Under the pieces are notes generated by a model. The model had not been told where the DNA came from, did no database searches, and was given only the letters and a program-made list of their open reading frames with translations. Position numbers and translations under genes: made by a program. From Conus ventricosus (taxonomy: Eukaryota; Mollusca; Gastropoda; Neogastropoda; Conidae), in NCBI GenBank assembly GCA_018398815.1, contig CM031607.1, positions 82,841,301 through 82,905,300 of the forward strand: a DNA stretch of 64,000 nucleotides. Reading direction: 5' to 3'. Shown here in pieces: positions 55,561 through 63,275 of this stretch (position 1 is its first letter; each line of letters begins with the position of its first letter).

Positions 55561-56560
55561 TTTCTCCACTTCCAAAACAATCTGTTGTCAATTGGATCAA
55601 AAAATCCAACCACACCCCATATTTCTAAAGTAGTCTTCAAGCCTTACACAAAAGGGCAAGTTTTTTCATACCGATCAACGTAGGATCCCTTGCCTACCTC
55701 CACGAACAACTTTCTTATTTCTCGAAGTGTTGGTGGGGAAAAGTCCCGCCCCGAAACAACTATCAACTTGCCATTTTTTACACATCAACCTTCCATTTTT
55801 TTGGGTTATAAAACGCTTCTGATTCTCTCTGAAAAGGGTTGTTCCTTCAAAAACAAGAGAAAATTCCTTTTAAAGACTTTAGAACGATTTTGTGTATGTT
55901 TCCAAAAAGTGTCTCGTTGTTTTTTATTTTTTGTAAAGGGGTGCATAACTTTTCATAATAAATAACCGTTTATTTATACGGGTTAAGATTGTTCTGGCCA
56001 GTCCCGGGGTTTGTAACAACACAAACTCAAGAGGATTGCTAAAGTGTATTTAGCTAAAGACTTCAACAGAACGACAAACCGCTAGGATTAAATGTCATTT
56101 TAAATAATTTTTCTTTTTGTGCACCTTGGGAATATCATATCGCTTTAACGCTCAAAAACTAGAGGGTCAGAACTGTTGCCAAAAGCTTCTGCTACTGCCT
56201 CACTTTTAAAATCATTTTTTTGCATCCCCCCCCTTTTAAACCTGTGCTTGAGGCCGTTTGAATCTTTTATTCCCCGATAAACTTTTTTCTTTTCTTTTTT
56301 TTTGGGAGCCATAATCAATAAGGGGAAAAATGCTGCCCCCGCCTAGTAAAAAAGACACGTTTTTCCCTCCAGTTTGATTATATATATTTAAAGATAGCCC
56401 TGCCTAAAAAGCAACAACACGCATTAGGATCTGCCGATGTAAATCATTTTGAATGAAAGTTTAGCAGTGCCGGCTTAAACATCACAGCGCCAAATCAGGG
56501 GAAAATAAAATTTTTAAAACTTTTCCGGCTGAACTGTTGAGGGGTATTTACACTAAATTA
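55561..56560 (-). pseudogene. Uncharacterised minus-strand gene upstream of P-loop gene, element B
   Basis: Counterpart of 30600-31650 in element A. The order and orientation are conserved, but inflated T, G and C runs break the frame throughout. Confidence 0.5.
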
Positions 56561-56659
56561 CGTCTGCCCATACCTTTTTCGCCATGGGTTCCTTTTCTTT
56601 TTTTGTATGGGTCGGGTCACAACCGTATGATTCATTTTTATAAAACAAAAAAAAAGAAT

Positions 56660-57734
56660 TAAAAAAAAAAATGATAAGATTATCCCTATTGATCCTATTT
56701 AAAAGAAAAAGATAAACGAACTAGGCCCCCCGTTGCAGGAAGAGCTTAAGAAGGGGTTTTTTACCCCCAACACCGCCAAGAACTTCGGGAAAAATTTAAC
56801 ATTCATAGAACATAGACGAAGTGCCAGAAGTGTTATCCTAACGATTTTGAAGAAAAGGCGGGGATTTGTATATAAAAACTGGGGCGGGGGTCGTGTAAAG
56901 CACTTCCTGCAAAAAACCCAAAAAGTTTTTAAAAATAGCACAATTAGGCGAAAAACCCCCATTCAAGGCGAACAATTAAACCTTTTAGAGCTTGAGCCGA
57001 AGCCCTTAGCCGTTTTTCCCCGAACTGGGGCAAGAGTTGCCAAAACAATCTAAAAAACAAAACTACCTCCCAAGAAAATTTAAAACAACAAGATGAACTA
57101 ATACAGAAATTGAAACAGTTTTAAGTGAGGGGGGGTCAAAAAACATTTGCAACAATTGGCGTTTTGAACCCACTGGGGGCGAAAAGGCCTTAGGGGTGAA
57201 AACATAACTTAGGCGCGAACTTAGGGGTTAAAAATGCCTTACAACTGAAGGGGGGCACTAGCGCACAATCTAGGAAAAATTGACGAGCTAGATGAACAAA
57301 TAGAAGAAGAAAAAAATAAACTGGCTGATGCAGACGATAACAATTTAGGGCAAGAAGAAAAGGTTAGAATACAGCAGAAAATACAGAATTTAATGCTGCT
57401 AAGGAAAGCCAGGTTAGAGGCGTTATCTACTAACAGAGCGCAGCTAGCATCACAAACAAGCAGAATTAAAGAAACTATAAACAAAATAGTAAACAAGTGG
57501 GGTATGTTTTGCTCCCATAAGGAAACCTAACACAGAGTAACTTTTATTCAAGACTGGCACAGCCTTTTAAACTTGAATAAAGTTAGACAAATACATAGAC
57601 GAACAATCTAATAGTGGGGGAAAAAACAAGCGCAGGCCAACAACTGAACTGTCTGGCAAAGATTTGGACTTGAGGGGAGGGGAGAGGGGAGGGGAGTTTG
57701 AAGATGGAGAAACTGGGAAAATGAAATTAAAAAA

Positions 57735-57782
<48 letters not shown>

Positions 57783-58732
57783 TATTACAGATATGAAAAC
57801 TCTTCTCTAGCTGCATAAGGGAACCATCGCAATCCCTTTTGAAGGCAGATATATTTGTATTGCCTGCTCCGAGGCCTTTCGCCCGCTGGATCAGGACTCA
57901 TCAGGGAGACACGGCTGGCGATCCAGCGGGCGAAAGGCCTCGGAGCAGGCAATACAAATATATCTGCCTTCAAAAGGGATTGCGATGGTTCCCTTATGCA
58001 GCTAGAGAAGAGTTTTCATATCTGTAATATACATGTATATATATATATATTTTTTTTTTTTTAATTTCATTTTCCCAGTTTCTCCATCTTCAAACTCCCC
58101 TCCCCTCTCCCCTCCCCTCAAGTCCAAATCTTTGCCAGACAGTTCAGTTGTTGGCCTGCGCTTGTTTTTTCCCCCACTATTAGATTGTTCGTCTATGTAT
58201 TTGTCTAACTTTATTCAAGTTTAAAAGGCTGTGCCAGTCTTGAATAAAAGTTACTCTGTGTTAGGTTTCCTTATGGGAGCAAAACATACCCCACTTGTTT
58301 ACTGTTTACTGTTCCCTACCTCATTTCATTTCCGATATAAACAAAATACTTTATGAAAACACTACGCTAGCAGAAAGAATAAGGACTCTGTTCAGAGAAC
58401 AGGGATTACAATAGTTAGTATATTAACAGCTGTAGGGTTTGCTATCTCTACACTCGTTTATGCTTTAACAGGCGGTGCACCAACAGGACCAGTAGCGCCT
58501 CCAACACCTCAGCCTGGTAAAAGTTGGATTAGAAAACAATTACACCATCTAGCAAACTTATTAAAGAAGTTAGCAGCTAAAGCGCTTGATGCTCTGCCTG
58601 GCATAATTGGCAGTGTTGTTAGTTGGGTTTTGTCTACTATAGGCAAAGTTGCTGGTTATATGGCTGACCATCTGTGGACATTAGGAGTTCTGGCTGCTGG
58701 ATTAATTTTTAGTAAAATAAAGTATAGCTAAT
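56660..58732 (+). pseudogene. Coiled-coil protein with hydrophobic C-terminus, element B, split by a palindrome
   Basis: Acidic start (about 56670-56710), long charged helical region (about 57270-57475) with an L-D-E-L-D-E-Q-I-E-E-E-type heptad pattern, then an 847-bp insertion (57489-58335), then the clean C-terminal part 58336-58732. The last part reads in one frame from about 58408: a hydrophobic segment (S-I-L-T-A-V-G-F-A-I-S-T-L), a Pro/Gly-rich hinge (G-A-P-T-G-P-V-A-P-P-T-P), an amphipathic Lys/Leu/Ala helix and a final hydrophobic stretch. A one-base shift lies near 58405. The architecture suggests a membrane-active or virion-internal protein. Confidence 0.65.
57488..58303. repeat. 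816-bp near-perfect palindrome with 27-bp spacer
   Basis: The left arm is 57488-57892, the right arm 57920-58303, and the spacer 57893-57919. The arms match throughout except for the lengths of an A/T homopolymer and an AT run (about 57726-57776 and 58029-58062). A 13-bp sequence TATAAACAAAATA occurs just outside at 57476-57488 and 58336-58348, but only once in the uninterrupted copy (32640-32652 region of element A), so the palindrome looks like an insertion with target duplication. The right side has about 32 unpaired extra bases (58304-58335). Short frames within it are mirror images and not genes. Confidence 0.92.
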
Positions 58733-59520
58733 CCAGTAAAAGTTAAAAATACAACAAGGGCTGTCTTTTCGCTAGTATGGCTGTCAGTGCGAGGTACATT
58801 AACAGGCGGTGTGCTTTCTGGACTGCTTTCTGGCTGTGGGTCACTTATAACTGGATTGCTTTCTTCAGGGCTAGGTATTTTCTTTAAAATGGATGGAGCG
58901 GGCCTTGTGTTTATGCCTTGATTGTGTCCTAAGTTTTGGTCGTTTCTAGCTATGAGGATTTCATTGTTATAATTCTGTATCATGCCAATCTGTAGTCTAA
59001 GGTCAGAGGGTAGCATGTATAATCCATGGCCTACAACAAAGTCAACCTTTGACCTAGCATGTGCAAGAACGGCTTGATACCTTTGTATGCTGGCAGGCAA
59101 ATCAACAGCAGAGTTAATAGCATCTTCTAAATTGGCTAGAAATTGTTTTCTGGCGTCAAATCCTGTAGACTGATCCACTATACTAGACTTAGTCTGTGAT
59201 TGTGCTCCTAATAGACACCAAACGTACGTCCGTACGGAGTCATTAAGCCTTTGCACGCCTGGCATTGTTAGGCCTTCACTTTCATCTAAGATAAATGTTG
59301 CCCAGGCTTTAGGATGTTTTTGTTCTATGGATCCCAATCGAACTTGTTTGTCTGGTTGAAAAGAGGTGTGGCCAGGCCAGTAGTCATAAGTATATTCTCT
59401 TTTTGCACCCCACAAATACAATGTGCCCATCCCATGATTGCGGTCTAACTTTTGTCTAAAATCAGTTGAAGGATTAATGTTAAATTCGTTGCAGATTCTT
59501 TCATATGCATTATTGTCCAT
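58702..59520 (-). CDS. Uncharacterised conserved virus-like gene, C-terminal part with membrane anchor (272 aa)
   Basis: An intact 272-residue minus-strand ORF. The N-terminal two thirds are mixed alpha/beta with conserved-looking segments (N-A-Y-E-R-I-C-N-E-F, S-E-G-L-T-M-P-G-V-Q-R-L-N-D-S, Q-F-L-A-N-L-E-D-A-I-N-S). A Ser/Pro/Glu-rich linker (about residues 205-245) precedes a C-terminal hydrophobic span (A-L-V-V-F-L-T-F-T-G-L-A-I-L-Y-F) with a short basic tail, that is, a tail anchor. I recognise the family as a recurring unnamed protein of invertebrate virus-like elements. The ORF just upstream (59930-59538) probably belongs to the same gene; 17 bp and two frame shifts separate them. A capsid or membrane-attachment role is a guess. 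Confidence 0.7.
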   Translation of the reverse strand: MDNNAYERICNEFNINPSTDFRQKLDRNHGMGTLYLWGAKREYTYDYWPGHTSFQPDKQVRLGSIEQKHPKAWATFILDESEGLTMPGVQRLNDSVRTYVWCLLGAQSQTKSSIVDQSTGFDARKQFLANLEDAINSAVDLPASIQRYQAVLAHARSKVDFVVGHGLYMLPSDLRLQIGMIQNYNNEILIARNDQNLGHNQGINTRPAPSILKKIPSPEESNPVISDPQPESSPESTPPVNVPRTDSHTSEKTALVVFLTFTGLAILYFTKN

Positions 59521-59537
59521 TTGGGCTGTTGAATGGA

Positions 59538-59930
59538 TTAAACGCGTTGTCGCTTGGAAGGACCACTTGTAGTTTCAGTTAGTATTCGTCTGTACTGGTA
59601 ATAAACATGAAAGTTATATACTGACCTTACTAAAAGATTTAGATGGTTTAAATGGTTTGCATATGAAACACCACAGCCAGTAGTTGTGCAGTAAATGGCA
59701 AAATTTAACTGATTCTGGAAAAAAGCCATAGGGCGGGATGACCATGCTGATGGCACTCTATCATTCGTAATTGGCGGATTTAAATATTTAGTTAGTGGAT
59801 TTACAAGTCTGACTTGGAAGCCATATGATTCATCTACTGCAATGGCTAGTAAACTGAAGTCCAAAGATTTGGGGTTATAAAACGCTCCTACATTGTAAGT
59901 AGCACTTTCGTTATATTTAAAAGGTTCCAT
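59538..59930 (-). CDS. Uncharacterised conserved virus-like gene, N-terminal part (130 aa)
   Basis: A 130-residue minus-strand ORF starting M-E-P-F-K-Y-N-E. Its C-terminal half holds F-F-Q-N-Q-L-N-F-A-I-Y-C-T-T-T-G-C-G-V-S, a distinctive Cys/Gly motif, and F-H-V-Y-Y-Q-Y-R-R-I-L. The intervening frame between this stop and the next ORF stays open for about 40 bases (N-P-F-N-S-P), so one protein of about 400 residues split by two one-base insertions is more likely than two genes. The start lies 35 bp from the divergent penton-like gene start, so both probably share the promoter region. Confidence 0.7.
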   Translation of the reverse strand: MEPFKYNESATYNVGAFYNPKSLDFSLLAIAVDESYGFQVRLVNPLTKYLNPPITNDRVPSAWSSRPMAFFQNQLNFAIYCTTTGCGVSYANHLNHLNLLVRSVYNFHVYYQYRRILTETTSGPSKRQRV

Positions 59931-59965
59931 TTTTTTTAATTAGTTTTTAAATAGTTATAAAAAGG
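59931..59965. promoter_or_regulatory. Short divergent intergenic region
   Basis: Only 35 bp separate the divergent starts (59930 minus, 59966 plus). It is AT-rich (TTTTTTTTAATTAGTTTTTA then ATAGTTATAAAAAGG), with a TATAAAAA word suited to a TATA element for the plus-strand gene. The same sequence occurs at about 34236-34286 in element A. Confidence 0.55.
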
Positions 59966-60682
59966 ATGTTCATCTATATAACCAAGCAAAACGAGCGTGT
60001 GTTCTTAACGTATCCAATTGTCAATTGGCGCGGGAGTTGTAAAATTGCCCGTAAAGAAATTGGCTTTAAGGTTGACTGGTTTAACATATCTGAAGGAGCT
60101 CAAAATAACTGGATTAATATTAGTAACGTGGCGGGCAATCAAATAACTCATGTGCAAATACCTGATGGTTACTACAACTTTTGTTCTTTAAAAGAAGTAC
60201 TTGGCGAATTTAGCATATTGTTAAAAATTAACGAGGCAAACCTCAGAATTACTGTAAATTTTCCACTAGAAGAAAGAAGAGAGTATACTTTCCCTAAGGG
60301 GCTTGCTCAAATCTTAGGCTTCCACAGTAGCGATAGAGCTTATAGATTTAGTACAAGAGAAGGCGTTTATCAATTTGAAGGTAATAAACCTTCTGATTTT
60401 CTCGTTAACCCAATGTTGTATGTCCATTTACAACAGTTAAAAACAGAAGCTAATTTGTTTGATGGCTATCCGTCAACAGTTCTAAAGGTTTTGCCATCAA
60501 CTAGGGCGGGGTTTTGCGATTATCGATTAGTCTCAGTTGGAAAAAACAGTGAATTTAAAGAATTAATTAATGGGCCTATAAATTCATTAGATGTAAAAAT
60601 AACTAACCAAGATGGAAAGCTAGTTGTTTGTTCTGATTTATTAATGGTGTTAGAAGTAAAAGAGCGTACTGTAAACCCTTAA
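59966..60682 (+). CDS. Penton-like minor capsid protein (238 aa), intact
   Basis: Intact 238-residue ORF. It begins M-F-I-Y-I-T-K and has the series of features seen in Polinton/adintovirus single jelly-roll penton (minor capsid) proteins: a short beta-strand start, I-P-D-G-Y-Y-N followed by a leucine-rich helix (about residues 68-85), L-A-Q-I-L-G-F (about residues 112-118), then N-P-M-L-Y-V-H-L-Q-Q-L (about residues 148-158) and a beta-rich C-terminal half. Length agrees with the family. It forms the five-fold vertex in related viruses. No homology search was possible; the call is from motif pattern only. The start is preceded by a TATAAAAA word, and a copy with the same start occurs in element A. 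Confidence 0.6.
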   Translation: MFIYITKQNERVFLTYPIVNWRGSCKIARKEIGFKVDWFNISEGAQNNWINISNVAGNQITHVQIPDGYYNFCSLKEVLGEFSILLKINEANLRITVNFPLEERREYTFPKGLAQILGFHSSDRAYRFSTREGVYQFEGNKPSDFLVNPMLYVHLQQLKTEANLFDGYPSTVLKVLPSTRAGFCDYRLVSVGKNSEFKELINGPINSLDVKITNQDGKLVVCSDLLMVLEVKERTVNP

Positions 60683-60698
60683 TTTTTATATGCCTGGA

Positions 60699-60927
60699 GA
60701 GAATGTAAATATCTATGTTCACGATCACCCATATTATTCTACACGGAAACCCCCGTTTTAATTTGCTAATTTTGTCAATATTTGGCAATTTTGGCGTGTT
60801 AATTTTTTTGTAAAACAGGTGTTAAATTTGGCCAAAACTGACATGTGATGGACGTGATTTGTATGTGAAAAGGGGGTTTTCGTGCAAAATAAGATGGGTG
60901 GTCGTGAACATAGATATTTACATTCTC
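60699..60927 (-). repeat. Right terminal repeat of element B, self-palindromic
   Basis: It starts GAGAATGTAAATATCTATGT and ends ACATAGATATTTACATTCTC, and these two ends are perfect reverse complements over at least 20 bases. The arms continue to pair as CACGATCACCCAT with ATGGGTGGTCGTG and GAAACCCCCGTTTT with AAAAGGGGGTTTTC. It matches the left terminal repeat of element A in reverse complement. It begins 17 bp after the penton-like stop codon. Confidence 0.9.
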
Positions 60928-61050
60928 TTAAGAGGGAACAATTTTGGATAGACAAACTATGCACACTGACACCAAATGGCCTTAACACAAGGGACAGAAC
61001 ATACAGTGTGGCAAGCCGTGTCATCCAGTCTCCCGGTAGAGTGTGCGTGC
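60905..61050 (+). pseudogene. Penelope-like element C-terminal fragment 1
   Basis: A plus-strand frame gives H-S-L-K-R-E-Q-F-W-I-D-K-L-C-T-L-T-P-N-G-L-N (about 60921-60985), the end of a GIY-YIG-type PLE protein. It starts at the very edge of the right terminal repeat of element B, so element B appears to have inserted in it. No upstream coding part is seen. Confidence 0.65.
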
Positions 61051-61725
61051 ATGTGATCTGGGTTGGTTTTTTTTGTTGTTTTTTTTTCTTTCCCCCGGAA
61101 GTACTGAACTAAGCTGTAGAGGAAGTTAAACATCAATTCATCTTACAACCTCTCAGGCTCCCTCACTCCCCATGTGCATTTTGTTCCCCCTCATTCCTAC
61201 TTTTTTTCACGACAGAGTACAGCTGAGATAGAGTCTCATGAAATGTAGGACACTATCTCCATCCCGCCTACTAAACTTTCCCCCTTTCCCTTCGTTTTTG
61301 TCCCCTCCTTTTCCCCTCCACCCTCTTCCATCACTGTGCCCCTTTCACCTGTTCCCCCCCACCCCCACCCCACCCCCACCCCCCAGGTTTCCCCTACCCT
61401 TGGTTACTTGCATGACGTCTCCTGGGCAGCAGGGGACAGCTGAATGAGGGTCTCTGTGAGAGAGAGACTTGAGAGATTGAGTATGAATGTCGTGAATGTG
61501 AGAGTCCACCGTCTTCACCCTCCACAATATCCCCTATCCCTAACCCTTCCCCTCACTTCCCCCCATCGTCTCCAACTGCCTCTTTCCCCTTCCCCCTCCC
61601 CCCCCCCCCCTCCTCCACCCTCACCTTCACCTCAAAACCTCTGTCTGGTGTTGATAACCTTTGGCTTTCATATTTATCTCGATTCCACCCTTGTCTCTCC
61701 AATTCGCCTTGTCCCGTAAGTGACA

Positions 61726-61766
<41 letters not shown>

Positions 61767-61783
61767 TGGGTGGGGTGGGTGTA

Positions 61784-61815
<32 letters not shown>

Positions 61816-62112
61816 CGCGCGCGCGCGCGAATGTGTGTGTATGTACGTGCGCGCGCACAGGTGCGCGCGTACAAGTTCATGTAGGAGTGTGCTATTCATG
61901 CAGCCCTATTTTGTGGGATAGTATGGGTGTGTGTGTGTCGGGGAGAGAATTGTTTGTCAGTTCACTGCACTGGTATTTCTACCCCCATCTCTTCCTTTTT
62001 TTTCTTCCCCCCCCCCCCCCCCCCCCCCCTCCAATGCAAGTGAGTGATGTTCCTTCTTTATCCCGTAGCTGTGGTTGGGTATTGTGATCTGTGTTTTGCT
62101 CAGTTAATAAAG
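61051..62112. other. Low-complexity region between PLE fragments
   Basis: Pyrimidine-rich stretches (61260-61400, 61540-61620), a TG microsatellite (about 61728-61763), a GC/GCGC run (about 61806-61829) and a C-run of about 20-24 bases (62008-62029). No supported gene. Confidence 0.7.
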
Positions 62113-62151
62113 TTTCTCTGAGGAAGGCAAGATTGCCGAAACGTTAGAGAA
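62113..62151 (+). ncRNA. Hammerhead-ribozyme-like motif 1
   Basis: Stem I TTTCT (62113-62117) pairs with AGAGA (62146-62150), including one G-T pair; core CTGAGGA (62118-62124); an unpaired A; stem II GGCAA-GA-TTGCC (62126-62137); core GAA (62138-62140); a four-base palindromic helix III ACGT (62141-62144); and T62145 as the predicted cleavage site. This is the type I, short-helix-III form known from Penelope-like elements. The extra A at 62125 departs from the minimal consensus, so activity is uncertain. Confidence 0.6.
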
Positions 62152-62212
62152 ATATGTACAACTTGTTGTTTTGTCTGTCTTTGCTGTGATTGATATATTT
62201 AACAAAAACACT

Positions 62213-62640
62213 GTCAAACTATCGTGCTCATGTATGCCCAACCTCAAAAACCTGATTGACGCATCCAAACAAAATGAAAATCAACACAGCAAAGAAGGGT
62301 GAAGAAAGGAAATCCTGCAAATGCACGAGAAAGGAGCAGTGCCCACTAAACAATAAATGTCTCCACAACAACATTGTATACCAGGCTACTGTAACATCAG
62401 AAAATGAAAAAGAAACATACATAGGGATCACTGAAAACCACTTCAAAACCAGATATGCAAACCACAAACAGTCATTCAATAAAGAAAATATAAAAACCAA
62501 ACAGAACTGAGCAAATATATCTGGAAACTTAAAGACGCAAAAACAAGCTACAATATATCCTGGAAAATCATAAAAAGAGCATCACCATACAGCAATGTTT
62601 CAAAAAGGTGCAACCTATGTTTAACTGAAAATGGTTAATA
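62213..62640 (+). pseudogene. Penelope-like element RT tail and GIY-YIG endonuclease
   Basis: It starts with the RT C-terminus (S-C-M-P-N-L-K-N-L-I, about 62229-62258). After a frameshift near 62300 comes C-K-C-T-R-K-E-Q-C-P-L-N-N-K-C, a cysteine motif, then I-V-Y-Q-A-T-V (the GIY half), T-Y-I-G-I-T-E (the YIG half), and F-K-T-R-Y-A-N-H catalytic Arg/His, all in the 62256-62510 frame. The rest continues in another frame ([19 protein letters not shown], about 62508-62630). This endonuclease makes the break used for PLE insertion. It is 5' truncated. Confidence 0.85.
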
Positions 62641-62837
62641 CTATGCAAACCACACTTAGCAACTTTAAACACCAAAACAGAAATAGTAAACAACTGCAGG
62701 CATAAATGGAAATCGTTGTTAGTGAACACATCCAAACAAAAACCTGAAAGCCCCAAAAAAACACGTGCAGCCAACCCGCACGTGCAAACAACCGCAAACG
62801 TGAGCCCACACGCTATATAACTTCGGCGGTGGGCAAA
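62641..62837. other. 3' untranslated part of the PLE
   Basis: Non-coding; short frames only. It contains a CACGTGCAGCCAACCCGCAC GTG palindrome-like segment (about 62763-62786). Confidence 0.5.
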
Positions 62838-62895
62838 CAAAAACCATCCTGATGACAGCGCAACGCCGCTAGAAACAAATTTGTCGAGTTTTAAC
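62838..62895 (+). ncRNA. Hammerhead-ribozyme-like motif 2 at the PLE 3' end
   Basis: Core CTGATGA (62849-62855); stem II AGCG-CAACGC-CGCT (62857-62870), with a C/A mismatch at the base; core GAA (62872-62874); perfect ten-base palindromic helix III ACAAATTTGT (62875-62884); C62885 as the predicted cleavage base; and stem I with CT/AG next to the core and AAAA/TTTT beyond an internal loop. It follows the GIY-YIG gene by about 200 bp, the expected place in PLEs. Confidence 0.55.
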
Positions 62896-63057
62896 CTTGA
62901 GTTTTAACCTTCCTTTTAACATCATTGACAAATGTTGCTCCCCAAGGGTCGAGCACTTTAAAATCATTTTAGGCTCTTTGGTTTTTTCCCTAATTTTATA
63001 TATATATATATATATTATATTTTTAAATATTTTTTTGGGTATATATTTACCCCTAAA

Positions 63058-63275
63058 TCGTGAAACGGGCCGATTTCATGAAATGGGAAAAAAGTTTTCC
63101 CGATTTCATGAACTAGGCAAGCGAAAGGCCTGTTCTGAAATGGGCCCAAAACACCTGCCTATTTCATGAATAGGCAAAACGAAACCTGCCAATTACATGA
63201 ACTGGGAAAAAACCCAAATTCTCTTTTTAAAACCCCTTTTCATGATGCATTTTGCCGTTTTCATGAAATGGGAAA
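63058..63275. repeat. Tandem short palindromes TTTCATGAA(A/C)
   Basis: About six irregular units of roughly 27-45 bp, each with TTTCATGAAATGGG or TTTCATGAACTAGGC. TTTCATGAAA is a perfect ten-base palindrome. Homopolymer noise obscures the exact period. Confidence 0.7.

Larger units (their letters stand above)
48798..60927. mobile_element. Virus-like DNA element B (second copy, left end lost in gap)
   Basis: Shares with element A the polymerase, integrase, P-loop, coiled-coil, minus-strand and penton-like genes and the right terminal repeat. Differences: the integrase module (50.9-53.7 kb) is inverted relative to A; a 53.75-55.1 kb segment has no counterpart in A; the 28.4-29.8 kb genes of A are not recognisable; and a palindrome interrupts the coiled-coil gene. 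Sequence from 48.8 to 57.4 kb is rich in inflated homopolymers, while 58.35-60.7 kb is clean. Confidence 0.8.

Noticed and set aside
57567..58224. Mirror-image ORFs on opposite strands
   Set aside because: They are the two arms of the palindrome translated twice.
48798..60927. Element B as an assembly duplicate of element A
   Set aside because: Inverted integrase module, B-specific segment, inserted palindrome and different right flank show a distinct copy, although assembly error adds to the divergence.
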